Shown in pieces: positions 34,501 through 45,956 of a stretch of 64,000 nt of DNA; position 1 is the stretch's first letter, and each line of letters opens with the position of its first letter. The DNA comes from Reticulitermes speratus (lineage: Eukaryota > Arthropoda > Insecta > Blattodea > Rhinotermitidae). The notes under the pieces were generated by a model. It saw only the letters and a list, made by a program, of their open reading frames with translations, ran no database searches and was not told the DNA's origin. Location: contig JAJKFL010000014.1 in assembly GCA_021186555.1 (NCBI GenBank), positions 38,174,698 to 38,238,697 of the forward strand, given 5' to 3'. The position numbers and the translations under genes are program-made.

Positions 34501-34997
34501 AGGCGCGTTCGCGTAACCACTGTTGCTGTGGAAAAGCAATACGTATTACTTATTCTGAGTGTGTGTCTGTAGCCTTAGTCATACGTCATGCAAAGCGCAT
34601 GCGCCGTATTATATTTTCATCTGTGGCCTCTCTGGCTCTACCATACTTTTTCACATTATCTCATAAAAGGCAGGATTATCGAAAAAAAAAAAAAAAAAAA
34701 AGAGGTTGTTGAATGTAAACTGCGTGTTTTGATTTTCTCTACAAATTTTGTCGGAAACATTTCTCATTCTGAGAAGAATTCAGTGAGATATTATCATAAA
34801 TGTACGTAGGTCTTCATGTAAAGTACCGTTATTCTAACCATATTGTAATGAAATATGAATTTTCTCGACATATTTTCGAAAAATACTCAAATATCGCATA
34901 TCACGAAAATCCTTCCAGTAGGAGCCGAGTAACTGCATGCGGACAGGCAGACATGACCAAGCTAATAGTCGCTTTTCCCAATATTGCGAATGCGCCC
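34501..34997. mobile_element. MITE of the GGCGCGTTCGCG family (about 497 bp)
   Basis: Left end AGGCGCGTTCGCGTAACC and right end GCGAATGCGCCC are inverted. The body matches the copy at 62.9 kb over nearly its full length. A poly-A tract at 34681-34702 lies inside. No transposase and no clear target duplication. Confidence 0.85.
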
Positions 34998-35139
34998 AAA
35001 AAACCATCTTTCGGTAAAGCGTGTTTAGTTTTGTAACCGAAACCGAGTGTGTTTACTGGGCGGTCCGAACTGAACATTTACGTAGTATATTACAATTCAG
35101 GTTCATGTTAGTCTCTAAAGGGTTAAGAAAGCGTCAAGC

Positions 35140-35365
35140 CGAAGACTCAAGTCTTCTGGAACATGACGATGTTCCGTTTGGTGAGTGGTTTTAGGCATTT
35201 CGAAGGATCGTAGTGGCTTCATCTTCAAGGTAAAACAGTCCAAGAATACTAAATGAATGACGAATGATTTCTTCCAACAGCTTGACCCTGAAGATGAAGG
35301 CACTACAATCTTCTAAACGTCGTGGACCACTCAACCAATGACACGACACAACGTCACATTCCAAA
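35140..35365. mobile_element. PLE-type inverted repeat, GAAACGTC family
   Basis: Left arm minus (CATTTCGAAGGATCGTAGTG, GCTTCATCTTCAAGG) and right arm plus (CCCTGAAGATGAAGGCACTA, CAATCTTCTAAACGTCG). The right arm keeps CTGAAGA but has TAAA in place of GAAA. The tail GACACGACACAACGTCACAT matches 8.9 and 16.1 kb. Confidence 0.6.
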
Positions 35366-35521
35366 CACTTAAATCGTCAACAAGTAAGATGCGAGAACCC
35401 CAGATCTCACAAAGCAATAAGACTTAACGTTACTTGCGCCGTACATTTTTGATTATACAAATCTTATGCAGACAAATGTACACTGTTTTATGTTATTTAG
35501 CACAACGTTTTATTAAAGACT

Positions 35522-35564
35522 GCCCAACATGTTTCGAACCCATACAAGGTTCATCTTCAGGGGC
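35522..35564 (-). ncRNA. hammerhead-ribozyme-like motif
   Basis: Minus strand: GCCC, CTGAAGA (35560-35554), T, stem II GAACC/GGGTTC, GAAA (35535-35532), CATG, TT, GGGC. Stem I is four perfect pairs. Confidence 0.78.
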
Positions 35565-35680
35565 TTATTTGTTGAAATTACATCAACTATACATCTGGTA
35601 TTAAAGTTACATAAATTTTTACAATGCCGTTAGATGTGTGTGGGTTTTGATTTCTGTAGCAGTAATTTTGCGTTCACTAT

Positions 35681-35760
35681 ACAGGGCATACACAAAAGAA
35701 TGGTGCGGTTTTAATAGTGTTCACTATTAAAACCGCACCATTCGTTTGTGTATGCCCTGT
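35681..35760. repeat. 80-bp near-perfect palindrome (MITE-like)
   Basis: Starts ACAGGGCATACACAAAAGAA and ends with the inverse; 40-base arms with one mismatch. A second copy with a different centre lies at 36083-36161. Both abut TAT/ATA. Confidence 0.85.
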
Positions 35761-35762
35761 AT

Positions 35763-36082
35763 ATAGTAGGTAAAAAATGCAAAGCAATCCCATTACAAGC
35801 CTGGACAGGCCCTTAGGGTTCCAGGAAGTTGAGGCTCCCAGATTTCTAGACAATCGGCACATGAAGGTGGTAAGGTTGTCAGCCCTACGCACCGGCCGCC
35901 TTTACCCCCCAGGAAAGATTCCTGGTACTCATTTCTGTTAGAGACTGAGTCGACCCCAGGGCCATAGTGCGACCGAAACAATTATGTCAATGAAAAATTC
36001 CAATGACACCATCGGGAATCGAACCCGCGACGTTCCGGTTTGTAGCGCAGTGCCTGAACCGACTGCGCCACCGCGTGCATAT
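35763..36082 (-). mobile_element. tRNA-derived SINE (family B), full length
   Basis: Minus strand: tRNA-like head from 36080 with GGTGGCGCAGTCGGTTCAGG (A box) and GGGTTCGATTCCC (B box, about 36009-36021), then ACCATCGG-derived body, GGGGTCGACTCAGTC, TAACAGAAATGAGTACCAGG and GCGTAGGGCTGACAACC. Not a functional tRNA: it is followed by the shared SINE body. Confidence 0.88.
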
Positions 36083-36161
36083 ACAGGGCATACACAAAAG
36101 AATGGTGCGGTTGAACTGATAATTCAATTGATACCGCACCATTCCTTTGTGTATGCCCTGT
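36083..36161. repeat. second copy of the 80-bp palindrome
   Basis: ACAGGGCATACACAAAAGAA through GCGG, a centre of GAACTGATAATTCAATTGAT, then the inverse arm. It flanks the SINE on the other side from 35681-35760. Confidence 0.85.
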
Positions 36162-36300
36162 ATAGTAGGCCACCAGCAAATCTATAGTGAAACACAACAT
36201 AACTGATACAGAAATCAAAACCCACACACATCTAACGGCATTGTAATAATTTATGTAACTTTAATACCAGATGTATAGTTGATGTAATTTCAACAAGTAA

Positions 36301-36343
36301 GCCCCTGAAGATGAACCTTGTATGGGTTCGAAACATGTTGGGC
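36301..36343 (+). ncRNA. hammerhead-ribozyme-like motif
   Basis: GCCC, CTGAAGA at 36305-36311, T, GAACC/GGGTTC stem, GAAA at 36330-36333, CATG, TT, GGGC. It is identical to its inverted partner at 35522-35564. Confidence 0.78.
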
Positions 36344-36410
36344 AGTCTTTAATACAAAGTTGTGTTGAATAACATAAAACAGTGTACATTTGTCTGTATA
36401 AGATTTGTAC

Positions 36411-38700
36411 TATAAGACTTAGTTGCTTACTCGTATACATTTAACGACGTTTCCTCAAATACATGTATGAGAGAATAAGTACGAATGGTGTATTGGGCTT
36501 GATGTAAAGAGCAGTCGTGGATTAAGCCATCTCCCACTTAAAGTCAGTAATCTGTTCCTGAAAATCAGACGTCCTGCGAGAAAACGCTAACTGGGAGCCT
36601 ATTTCACATTATTTTAAACGGGAAAAGTTATAATGCGTTGCAACGTCAACCCAAAACCCCCAAATAATTTCCTAAAACGTAACTGAAACACAGTAAAACG
36701 CCTATATATATGTAACAAACTATCATGTTAGGCAGTAAAACGTTTAAAACATCTCTCCCTGATCACCAAACAATTAACATAGTTTTTAACAAACAGTTGC
36801 TTTGTATACAGCAACATGTACAGTTTGCATGCACATCGTCTTGTTAAAAATGTATTGAGTTTTTGGAACGTTAATATACATTTATCCTATATAAACACGT
36901 TGTAATGAGAGACGTACGTTCTATGAAGTTTAGTTATTAAAAGCCAAGAGGCGTTCTACCGGGAAACGTTAACCGGTGAGACGTTCTACAGGGTGTGCCT
37001 GTATTTCAGTCTAACATTCCATAAATACCAACAGGTAGACCATATGGTAGAATAAAATAATACTTAAATCAACAGGACAGGAGAGGTGGATTCGTATCAC
37101 GTGACTCAGGATAGATACAAGTGGCAACTTTTGTGAACGCGGTAACGAGCCTCCGGGTTTCAAAAAAATGCAGAATAATTCTCCATTAGGTAAGAAAATG
37201 TGAGTTTCTCAAGAAGTACAGTGCTGCACAAAACTGGTTACTTTTGTAGGGTTGAGAAATATCACAGTGCATCTTAGGATACAAATCTATCGGGCGGAGA
37301 ATCAAAGCGAAGGCCTCTAAGATACGAAGGAACGCGACGTTCTGGTTAGATAAATGTGTCAGTTACAAAGCTGCATGTCACTGAGGCAGGGAGGTACGTC
37401 TCCACGCATTCTACACCTTGTCAATGTACGGGGGTGTCGGTTTCATACCGTACGAAACAGCTGCCCAATGCCCATTAGATAAGGGATTGGTGGGCAACAG
37501 GGCCGAGGGCATTGGCACGAACACGAAGAGATCGCCAACCCGTTCCTGGAATCATACCCCATTCTTACACCGGCTTATACATCAGAAACTACGAGTACTC
37601 TATTGTCCTCGACTGATGAGAAAAGATCTGACCTTGACAGCTGGACAGAACCCTCTATTTACGGGCCAAACTTTCACAGACAACGTATAGGTCATGTCAA
37701 AACAATTTCCTGTCACTGAGTCTATTATTAGGTGTCCAGTGTATAACAAGCCTGAAGCCAAACTTAAGCACAACTCTAGCCACAGAGAACACAACAAAAA
37801 CTGTTTACTCGCAAGCACAACACACAACTGCACTTGACCCAATTATATTTCTAACTGGTATACATCTAACGATAGTACTTCTCCCTGCCACTGAAGAACA
37901 TTTTTAGCTTATCGAATGTATTTAGGAACGAACTATCGAATGTAGAGCAATAATTCAATAACGATATGTAATGAAATCTGAAAATACACCATTGATAATA
38001 AGACTTCAATTAGACACGATCCTGGGACATATTATTTACTCATTCTTCTGAAATTCATTTTTAAGATTATCACGCCATCGACTACCAGAACATTGCACTC
38101 CAGTGGTTATCACTCCTACGTTATATTCTGAAAGTTCTGAGTTCGATTTTCAGCCGCAATGTCGGCTCGCCCTTTGTTTTTAGTTGTGTTACTATCCCTC
38201 CTTCAGCATGTGCTGGGTCCGCGATATACAGTCGCTTCGTTCCACAATCATAATTCACAATCGTCTCAGCACTGTTCTACTTGCAACCTACACAGCAGCG
38301 AGCGCGTCAGTAAATTATGGACGTCGCTTCAGAGTTTATCAGTATCCATACAAGATAAGTTAAGAATCAGAGCAAAGCCATAAACTAACTGCACGTGTAA
38401 AAGTGTTTACCCTTCAAAGCATAGTGTTTGCGACGTGCACTTGCAAAACTGTGGGTCTTGTTCACACAGAGGGTTCAGGACATGCGCACGGTTCTCAAAA
38501 CAAACGGAATATTTCTCTAAGACAGCGTCAATCGACTCCTCTTTATAGCCGACATGCTGTGTATTTACTTTGAAATAGGAACTGGCGTTCCCCTGAAATT
38601 TTGTCCTTCATTTAGTGACTCTATCAATAGTTGGACCAAACAGTATCGATACAGATTTACCGAATATGAGTTTGGAGCAAGGAAACCCAAAGTATTCGGA
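36411..38700. other. no gene seen; small LINE relic
   Basis: 37085-37185 (+) resembles the LINE end at 40.76 kb (GACTCAGGATAGATAC...GTGAACGCGGTAACGAGCCT). 37600-37870 is a repeat shared with 55.7 kb (listed separately). A 74-codon frame at 38159 begins with a hydrophobic stretch but has no other support. Confidence 0.45.
37600..37870. repeat. diverged repeat shared with 55640-55970
   Basis: GAGAAAAGATCTGACCTTGACAG, AGGTCATGTCAAAACA, TATAACAAGCCTGAAGCCAA and CTCGCAAGCACAACACACAA have close counterparts in the same order near 55.68-55.95 kb, and in part near 51.60 kb. Nature unknown; the minus-strand frames hint at an old transposon coding end, but I cannot name it. Confidence 0.5.
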
Positions 38701-38707
38701 GAAAAAA

Positions 38708-39235
38708 CTATGCCAGTGCCATTTTATCCACCATAAAGTCCACACCTGTGCCACTGCCATTTTATCCATCATGAAATCCACATCTGTACCAGTGCCATTT
38801 TATCCACCATAAAATCCACACCTGTGCCACTGCCATTGTATCCATCATGAAATCCACACCTGTGCCAGTGACATTTTATCCACCATAAAATCCACAACTG
38901 TGCCAGTGCCATTTTATCCACCATGAAATTTACACCTGTGTCAGTGCCATTTTATCCACCATAAAATCCACACTTCTGCCAGTGACATTTTATCCACCAT
39001 AAAATCCACAACTGTGCCAGTGCCATTTTATCCACCATGAAATTTACACCTGTGTCAGTGCCATTTTATCCACCATAAAATCCACAACTGTGCCAGTGCC
39101 ATTTTATCCACCATAAAATCCACATTTCTGCCAGTGCCATTTTATCCACCATAAAATCCACATCTGTGCCAGTGCCATTTTATCCACCATAAAATCCACA
39201 CCTGTGCCAGTGCCATTTTGTCCACCATAAATCAC
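38708..39235. repeat. minisatellite, 38-bp unit, about 14 copies
   Basis: Unit TGCCAGTGCCATTTTATCCA plus CCATAAAATCCACACCTG, with CCACTGCC, CATGAAAT and AATTTACACCTGTGTC variants alternating. 38 is not a multiple of three. Confidence 0.93.
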
Positions 39236-39310
39236 ACGGACTGCTTCTGTATTCATATCAGATTCACACATGGCCAAGGGCTCAGCCTTTTTAGCCGAAC
39301 CAAATTAAAT

Positions 39311-39408
39311 CTGTAGTCTTCTGGGTTATTACACGCGTCTGTGGTAATTATTTATCTTGTAATAATTACCACACGACGCCGTGTAATTACCCAAAGACCA
39401 CAGATTTC
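39311..39408. repeat. long hairpin related to the 31.2-kb inverted repeat
   Basis: AGTCTTCTGGGTTATTACAC and the GTGGTAATTATT arm fold onto AATAATTACCACACGACGCC and GTGTAATTACCCAAAGAC with a loop of about 7 bases. CATCAACATCGCGGCGGAAGCC follows, as after 43.17 kb. The ribozyme-like centre is absent. Confidence 0.75.
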
Positions 39409-40424
39409 ATCAACATCGCGGCGGAAGCCTGAAGCAAGGTAACCCATATTAAGTTCGCAATAAGCTTCGCGAGCCACTGTTCAGTTCTGAACTAACTTTA
39501 ATTACTTTACTGTTGTCTGCAAATTAACTTATTATTATCATTAAATATAACAAATTGCTTAAAAAATTAAGTACTTGTACAAAATAAGAACATTAAATTA
39601 CGAATAACAATTAGTTTATTGTTGGCAGTAAACAACTGCTTTGCACATACAGCAGAACCTGCCTATAGCAGAACTGCAAGGGATAGTTTTTTTTGTTGTT
39701 GTTGCAGGCAGGTTACGTTTAATAGAGGTAATTGAAGTTAAATTAAAGACCCTCAGAGCTGTGAAATTTTTCCGTTAAAGTCAGGATTCCGTTCTATGGA
39801 GGTTCCGTTTAAGATGGGTTTACCTCTATTAGAAGAACTGTACAAAATTAAAACACATGTCGGTATATTAATGTAAACCTTGACACCGCACAAGTACCAT
39901 ATGCCAAAATGGCTTGTGTAGGAGGAAATTCCATTTCGTTAAAGAGGACCATGGCGACCCATCTTAAACAGCTTGGCTACCCATGTTTTGATCGCAAACC
40001 ACAAGTTAAGAACCACAGTTAGGTGTCCTATCATATATATAACGTCTTGCTACAAAGGGCCAACATGAAACGTGACTCACGTAGTGTGAGTGTGCCTATC
40101 CACAAGGAGCTTCAGAATTTCCGGTGTTCACCTCGCAGTAAAAATGTGGTCTGTGCGTGAGTGTGGGCACAGTGCGTAGGCTTATGTCTGCACGTCACAC
40201 CTCACATAAAGACACAAACGACACACACCCGTAAAGCAGCGTCATCTTAATTCCTAACGGCCAGACAGCAACCAGCCCTCTGCAGTGCTTGCGCTGTGCG
40301 GCTTTCACTTGGCGCTCTTGCTTTGGATCAAGGCCACAATAATTCTATGGTGTACTCCGCGTCGTAGTCTACAGACTTTATCAAGGCGTTTTTTACCAAG
40401 ATACACAGAAATATAATTTTACCT
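39409..40424. other. no gene seen; possible MITE end
   Basis: AACCTGCCTATAGCAGAACT at 39657 and GTTCCGTTTAAGATGGG near 39804 resemble the ends of pogo-like MITEs, but an inverted partner is not clear. Confidence 0.4.
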
Positions 40425-40920
40425 GTTGCTTTGGTTGGGTGTGAATCTTGGTCTCTCACATTGAGGGAGAAACATATACTGAGGATGTTCGAGAATAGTG
40501 TACTGAGGGGGGTATTAGGGCCTAAGACAGACGAGGTAACAGAGGAGTGGAGAAGACTACATAATGAGGAGCTTGATCATCTGTATTCCTCACCAAATAT
40601 TATTCGGGTGATCAAACCAGGAAGAATTAGATGGGCTGGGCATGTGGCACGTACGGGAGACAAGAGAGGCAGATATAGGGTTTTGGTGAGGGGACCTGAG
40701 GGAAAGTGATCACTTGGAAAACCCAGGCGTAGATGGGAGGATACATGGACTGGATTGATATGGCTCAGGACAGGGAGAGGTGGCGGGCGTTTGTGAATGC
40801 GGCAATGAACCTTCGGGTTCTTTAAAATACGGGGAATTTCTTGACTAGCTGAGGACCTGTTAGCTTCTGAGGAAGGATTCTGCTCCATGCAGTTATTTAA
40901 GCTAGTTAGTTAGTTAGTTC
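40425..40920 (+). pseudogene. third LINE family, RT C-terminal fragment with 3' end
   Basis: GCESWSLTLREKHILRMFEN, then LHNEELDHLYSSPNIIRVIK and [14 protein letters not shown], then a stop at 40708 and continuing relics (PRRRWED, DRERWRAFVNAAMNLRV) in other frames. It ends with GCTAGTTAGTTAGTTAGT, a short tandem tail that also appears inverted at 47.05 kb. These blocks are typical of RTE-like non-LTR elements in arthropods. Confidence 0.85.
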
Positions 40921-41829
40921 TTTTTTACCAAAATATTTAAGGTTTCATGGTACACATGAAATTGTAATTTCATTTACGCCAATAAGAAAAGTAGAGCCTT
41001 CCCTGTGCCGATTTTCACGAAACTCACAAACGGTCAAGGTCATTACGTGCAAATTTCTTACACCAAATTTCATCCAAATCGGAGAATAAAAGTGGAAAAT
41101 ATGGGTTGAAATCCATTTACGCCTCTAAGTAAAGCAAAATATGGTGCCTTACGTCAGTCGTATGAGAGATTTTCCCTCAGCTGATAAGTTTGCGTGGACA
41201 ATTACCGGCACATTGCCCTACATTTTACACGCGGCAGTCAGAACTCAACACAGAAAGTCTGCAGATGAACTACAACTGAACTTGTACGTGTGAAACTTGC
41301 AACGTCGCTATAAACCTTCAGCAACAAAAAACAGTCCGCTGTTTGACTTGTGCTTGTCGCGTGTCAATTGTGCTGTCTGACACACAATCGTACAGCTGCT
41401 ACACAGGTTGATGAATTGCATGGACAGGTATTTAGGAACAAAAGAGGCGTTATTTGCAATCCTCGAGGCAGTAATGCACCCTCCTCCAGATACACATTGC
41501 GCATGATAAGTACTGCCGTTCCATCAACCTCGTGTTCTCTTGCTATAATATTTCAAACAATGTAGACTACGCAGGGCAGTTACGTATCCATAGACGCTGG
41601 AAGAGGAGCGCAAATATTCCCTGGATTTTTTTTTTGGGGGGGGGGGGGGGGGAAATCAAAATATACCAAGCAGCAGAAATAAAAGCAATCTAAAAATTCT
41701 TCTTCTATCCTAAAAACAGCGTTGAAAATGTCAATAAAAGCGAGAAAAATAAATGGGTTTAAACGTATATGAACAGAAGTCTAAGTCAAACGGACACCTT
41801 CCGCATGCGAACGCGCTTAAAAATATCGC
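40921..41829. other. no gene seen; poly-G run
   Basis: G run at about 41636-41652. ATGCGAACGCGCTTAAAAAT at 41805 looks like an isolated end of the GGCGCGTTCGCG MITE family. Confidence 0.45.
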
Positions 41830-41965
41830 CAATGAATCCCAACCTCAACCATTTCAATCTAATCCACTCGTGTACGCCATATTCATCTCATATCCACTTT
41901 AATATTATCTTCTCACGCCTCCTATGCCTTCCAAAAGGCCTCTTCCTTTGACATTTTCCAACCAA
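41830..41965 (-). pseudogene. LINE 3' fragment
   Basis: Minus reading gives GKCQRKRPFG and RRREKIILKW, related to the [18 protein letters not shown] block at the end of the third LINE family. Short and frameshifted. Confidence 0.5.
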
Positions 41966-41999
41966 AACTTCGAAATACGCAATTTACGTATTTTTATAC

Positions 42000-42330
42000 A
42001 TTTATACGTCATAGTCAAGGTCCTAGCACTCCAGTTGCGTATTATGTATGTACCGGTTTCAAATCTCGGCCCGTTGGGTGTATTCTGAAGGGTTTTGTGG
42101 TTTTCCTCAGTCCCTCTAGGTAGACACCTGCCGAGAAATCTGGTGTAGCTATGAGACTCCAGATACACATTCGAGAGGTGTCCGGTTCGAAACTCGACTG
42201 GCACAATGCCTATTCTATGGCTCATTACCTCTCTCCGTCTCTCAAGGCAAACTCCAGATTGCCTCAGAAGTGCCATAACCGTTACCTCCAGGTCCTTTCC
42301 AACTCGGTATTCACCAGACATCTTACACAG
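42000..42330 (-). repeat. repeat fragment, unclassified
   Basis: The minus frame contains CLPRGTEENHKTLQNTPNG and RFETGTYIIRN, a readthrough that I associate with interspersed repeats in this group of insects. No second copy in the window. Confidence 0.35.
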
Positions 42331-42799
42331 CCGCAGCTGCTGACAGCATCACAAAATAAACTGCCCATAAATACACATAAGTCTCCCACGCACATTTCTA
42401 AGCGGTCTCCTGTGATCAGATTGTTCAGACAAAATTTCCGTTTGCATTTCGTCGAACTTTTGGTGCTGACGTAGTGCCTTCTGCATGTAAGTAAGGAAGT
42501 CATTCATTGGTCGGTCAGAATCACGTGCTCTGTTTCATTCTGCATAACACCACGTAATAAGGTTGGCAGTCTTGGGTCGCACCCTGCGGCTAGAAGCTCG
42601 CAGGTAAAATCCAGATCGAATAGACAGTGGATCCGTCAAGGCTGCTGACCTCTAGGTGGTTCAGGGCATCGCCTCACTGCTGGAGGACACTCCAGCTCCA
42701 AAGCTGTTCGCTGTCTTGGCATAACGTAAATGAGCACGGCGATGGAGAACCTGCTGTGTCTGGCACGTGAGACGAACAGCGCGTAACAGGCCGGAGTTG
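42331..42799. other. no gene seen
   Basis: No supported feature. Confidence 0.4.
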
Positions 42800-42960
42800 G
42801 AGATTTAAAGAGAAGATGTCTCTGGATACATCAGGCGTAGATGGGAGGCCAAAAGCAAAATGAAAGTTTGATCTCAGGAAAACATTCCATGAGGGTGTGG
42901 ACTGGACTGAACTGGCTCAGAACAGGGCTAAATACCTGTGTCTTGATATAACTGTGATGA
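42800..42960 (+). pseudogene. LINE 3' fragment, strongly decayed
   Basis: GGCGTAGATGGGAGG, then GTGTGGACTGGACTGAACTG and GCTCAGAACAGGGCTAAAT resemble the third LINE family at 40.73-40.78 kb (GGCGTAGATGGGAGG, GGACTGGATTGATATGG, CTCAGGACAGGGAGA). Confidence 0.55.
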
Positions 42961-43095
42961 CGAAATTTCTTGATAAGATGACAAAATGTAGACGTTTAAA
43001 AAAAAGGTACTTTATTTCCACGAAGCAGTGATGCAGTCAATCTGCAAAGTTTATTTTCACATAATCTGGAAATAATAATTATGAGATCTTTGCTC

Positions 43096-43172
43096 TTCTA
43101 GGATATTACGCAGCGTCGAGTGGTAAAGGTAAAGGATTACCACTCGACGCTGCCTAATATCCCAGAAGAGGG
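43096..43172. repeat. perfect hairpin related to the 31.2-kb inverted repeat
   Basis: CTCTTCTAGGATATTACGCA, GCGTCGAGTGGTAA inverted as TTACCACTCGACGCTGCCTA, ATATCCCAGAAGAG, with a loop of about 12 bases. GGCAGATCTCATCAACATGG follows. Same outer arm as 31185-31380 without the ribozyme-like core. Confidence 0.8.
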
Positions 43173-43199
43173 CAGATCTCATCAACATGGCGGCGGAAG

Positions 43200-45165
43200 C
43201 CTAACATAATTGTTAATTATAATTACGGCTGAGTTGTACACAATTTGTGTATTGCCTAACTAAGGAAGGAAATAAGCAAGTAAGAAGAATATTGGTAAGT
43301 TACAGTTTGCGAAACAATGGTAGTTACGTTACATTGTTCAAAATAATTACACGTTACATCTTTAAAAACTCCGACAACTTATAATTTTCAAACTACTGGT
43401 AAGTTATAGTTTTCAAAGTACCGATAATTACGGCTGTTCAAAATACTGGTAAGTTAATGTGTTTCAAAACAATCCGAAAGAAAGACGTTAAGACCGAACT
43501 TTTAGGAATGTTTGTGTAAACAAATAATTTGAAACACCGGAAAAGAAAGTCAAGATATTACTGGAAACGGGTGGGGGTTGAGCGTGTCCAACATCCCAAC
43601 ATTACATAACAATCTGACCGAAGACAAAGCATATAAAATAAATTACTGTGTGAGATTTGTCGTTTTAGACAGTAACATGCAACATACCAACCGGTCTTTA
43701 CTGCAAATTTACTGCAGCTTAATCCAGATGTCAACACTTCACGCCCCTCCACAGCATTCACTACTGCAGGCATAACCCGCACTTACGACAGCTTAGGTTC
43801 CAGACCACTGTTGTAACTCGAAAATCGTCGCAACTCGAAGCTATGCATTTTTTCACTTATCGATGCATGTACTCTTCATAAGTAGTGGAGTCATCAAGGG
43901 CCAAGAGATGCAAAACGAAACTTGTTTGTAGGCGAACTGACGACAGCGACGCCAAGTGGTGGAAGCCGATGCGAGCGGTAGCGTCATGTCGCTAATATGT
44001 CGTAACTGCGAAGCAAGCGCCTCAAGTTCGGGGCATGGTAGCAATTGAAAAGCGTCGTAAGTGCGAAGTGTCGTAAGTGCGAAGTGTCGATAAGTCTAGG
44101 GGTATGCCTGTATTCGGATGTTTCAACACCGAGGTCAGACCAGCTGCTGGTGATTCCCAAAACTTTACACTTCCCCAGATCTGCACAAAACACTATGTCG
44201 GAGTCAAGTGACTGTTGTATCCCATATTGTAAGTACATTTAGTTGGTACTTAAATTAAAAGAGTGATTCAAAATGTACGCAATAAATAATTTCATAATCA
44301 CTGGTAACTAGTTACCAATTTACGCTGCGTAACATGCAAGAAGAGCAAAGATTTCATGTTCTGATCATCTGTTACCTAATAGTGGAGATTCATGACAGAC
44401 ACGTGTGTCGATTTTCGCGAAAATTACAACCACTCAGTACCTTTCTGTCGACATATCATGTAGCGAATGTTATCCAAACTGGGCGAAAATATAAAAAAAA
44501 TATGGGAATATTTCATTGACGCCCTTAAGTGAAGTACGGCTTTCACATCATAGATTTTCACAAAACTAAGGAGCAGTCAGTATTCTTTGTAGATTCAAAA
44601 CAAAGACTTAGTACATGCTTCAGCCCAACACAGCTGTGTTTTATTCAGTAGCTACATGTTTTAGTCGAAGTCGACAAACATAAGGTCACGAACACAATAT
44701 TTAAAAATACGTTTAAAAATGTAATGTATATTACATAATCTTATTTATTATATTTGTGGGATCCCACAAGTTTAAAAATTTTTTTTTTACACTAAACTCT
44801 AAAAATAGCATTGGTGGATGGTAGATATTATGTGTGCCTAATTTAATTCAAATTTAAAGAAAAAAAGTATAAAATTTGGGTAGAAATAATTTGCACTTTT
44901 AAAGTAAATCATGGCTTTCATATCATCGAATTTCACGAAACTCACAAATTATGAACGAAATTACGGCGTAGAAATCCGTTTACACCCATACATAAGATTG
45001 TACTGTCAATCAGCCGATTTTCACGAATGTCACACTTCTGCAAAAAAAAATTTTTTTTTTGTTCTTCTTGTAAAGAAGTCCTACGATGCATTTCATGAAA
45101 AGCTAACAAACTGTTAGTCGCTCACATTACGTAACATACTTAAGGCACATTTCACATTATTTTCA
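43200..45165. other. no gene seen; one PLE start relic
   Basis: At 44235-44300 GTACATTTAGTTGGTACTTA and AAAATGTACGCAATAAATAA match the end of a PLE pseudo-LTR and its ATGYACG start (ATG at 44273), without a ribozyme motif upstream. Otherwise AT-rich with poly-T tracts; nothing supported. Confidence 0.5.
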
Positions 45166-45240
45166 CGGTGCATTCTGTCTTATATAATAGCTTTTATTTT
45201 TAACCAACATATGCACTACACCTTTGTCGTCATATATACC

Positions 45241-45283
45241 CCTACATATGTTTCGACTACTTATTAGTCATCATCAGGAGGAT
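45241..45283 (-). ncRNA. hammerhead-ribozyme-like motif
   Basis: Minus strand: CCTC, CTGATGA (45279-45273), T, stem II GACTA/TAGTC, GAAA (45256-45253), CATATG, TA, GGGG. Stem I has one U.G pair. Confidence 0.74.
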
Positions 45284-45327
45284 CAAAGTATATAAACACA
45301 GACTACACATCCACTATGATAGTTGGT

Positions 45328-45370
45328 TCACCTTATGATGACTAATAATTAGTCGAAACATATGTAGGGG
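45328..45370 (+). ncRNA. hammerhead-like motif with one core change
   Basis: Mirror of 45241-45283 but the first box reads CTTATGA instead of CTGATGA, a change of an essential G. GAAA at 45355-45358, CATATG, TA, GGGG are intact. Confidence 0.6.
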
Positions 45371-45425
45371 TGTATATGACGACAAAGGTGTAGTGCATAT
45401 GTTGGTAAAAATAAAAGCTATTATA

Positions 45426-45956
45426 CTTAAGGCTCTTTCTGCTTCCTACAGGACGCCTAGAAACGTTTGTTTGAATAAAAACCAACTTTCTACTTGAAAT
45501 GTCTCAGAAGCAACGCAATGCTGGCCACCTGTTACCTAGACATTATAACGAACATAACATTTATGTTACAGCCCGTCGGATTTTGAAAGAACCGAGAAAC
45601 AAAAAAAAAATAAAACGAAACATCAACTAATGTGCCTATTATAAAGAGTGAAAGTGCACAAAGAATGTGCTAACGTAACGAATGTGTTACAAAGCTAAAT
45701 TGCACGATAATTTCACGGTTATAATCCACAAGACCGGCACTAATTAGCGGCTCGAGCTTACTTCCCGTGATTTGTAGGATGCTTTGGTCTGCCTTATAGC
45801 ATATGCGGATACAGGTTAGCGGGTCTGATCCTGCCAGGACACGGATGTCTGCTTTTGCAATGGGGACGGGGCCTGCCATGTCCTGAGCCTTCTAATGAGT
45901 TCCTTCCTCATTCCCCTAAAATGGTCTAAATATAATAATAATAATAATAAAAAAGT
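45426..45956. other. no gene seen
   Basis: A 69-codon minus frame at 45670-45879 is unsupported. A short TAA run lies near 45935. Confidence 0.45.

Larger units (their letters stand above)
35444..36410. mobile_element. PLE inverted repeat with SINE and palindromes nested in its loop
   Basis: Arms of about 220 bases (35458-35680 and 36180-36405) mirror each other, with GTGTGGGTTTTGATTTCTG near the inner ends. The left arm ends at an ATGTACGGCG start signature (minus, ATG at 35446-35444). The loop holds an 80-bp palindrome, a SINE and a second palindrome. Confidence 0.85.
45166..45425. mobile_element. PLE inverted repeat with two ribozyme motifs
   Basis: Arms 45189-45283 and 45330-45425 are inverted (AGCTTTTATTTTTAACCAAC, ATATGCACTACACC). 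The left arm extends through a minus-strand ATGCACCGTG start at 45173-45171, so it carries the first bases of a PLE reading frame. Confidence 0.82.

Noticed and set aside
38159..38383. Small secreted peptide gene
   Set aside because: A hydrophobic N-terminus follows the Met, but there is no cleavage context, Cys pattern or conserved partner to support it.
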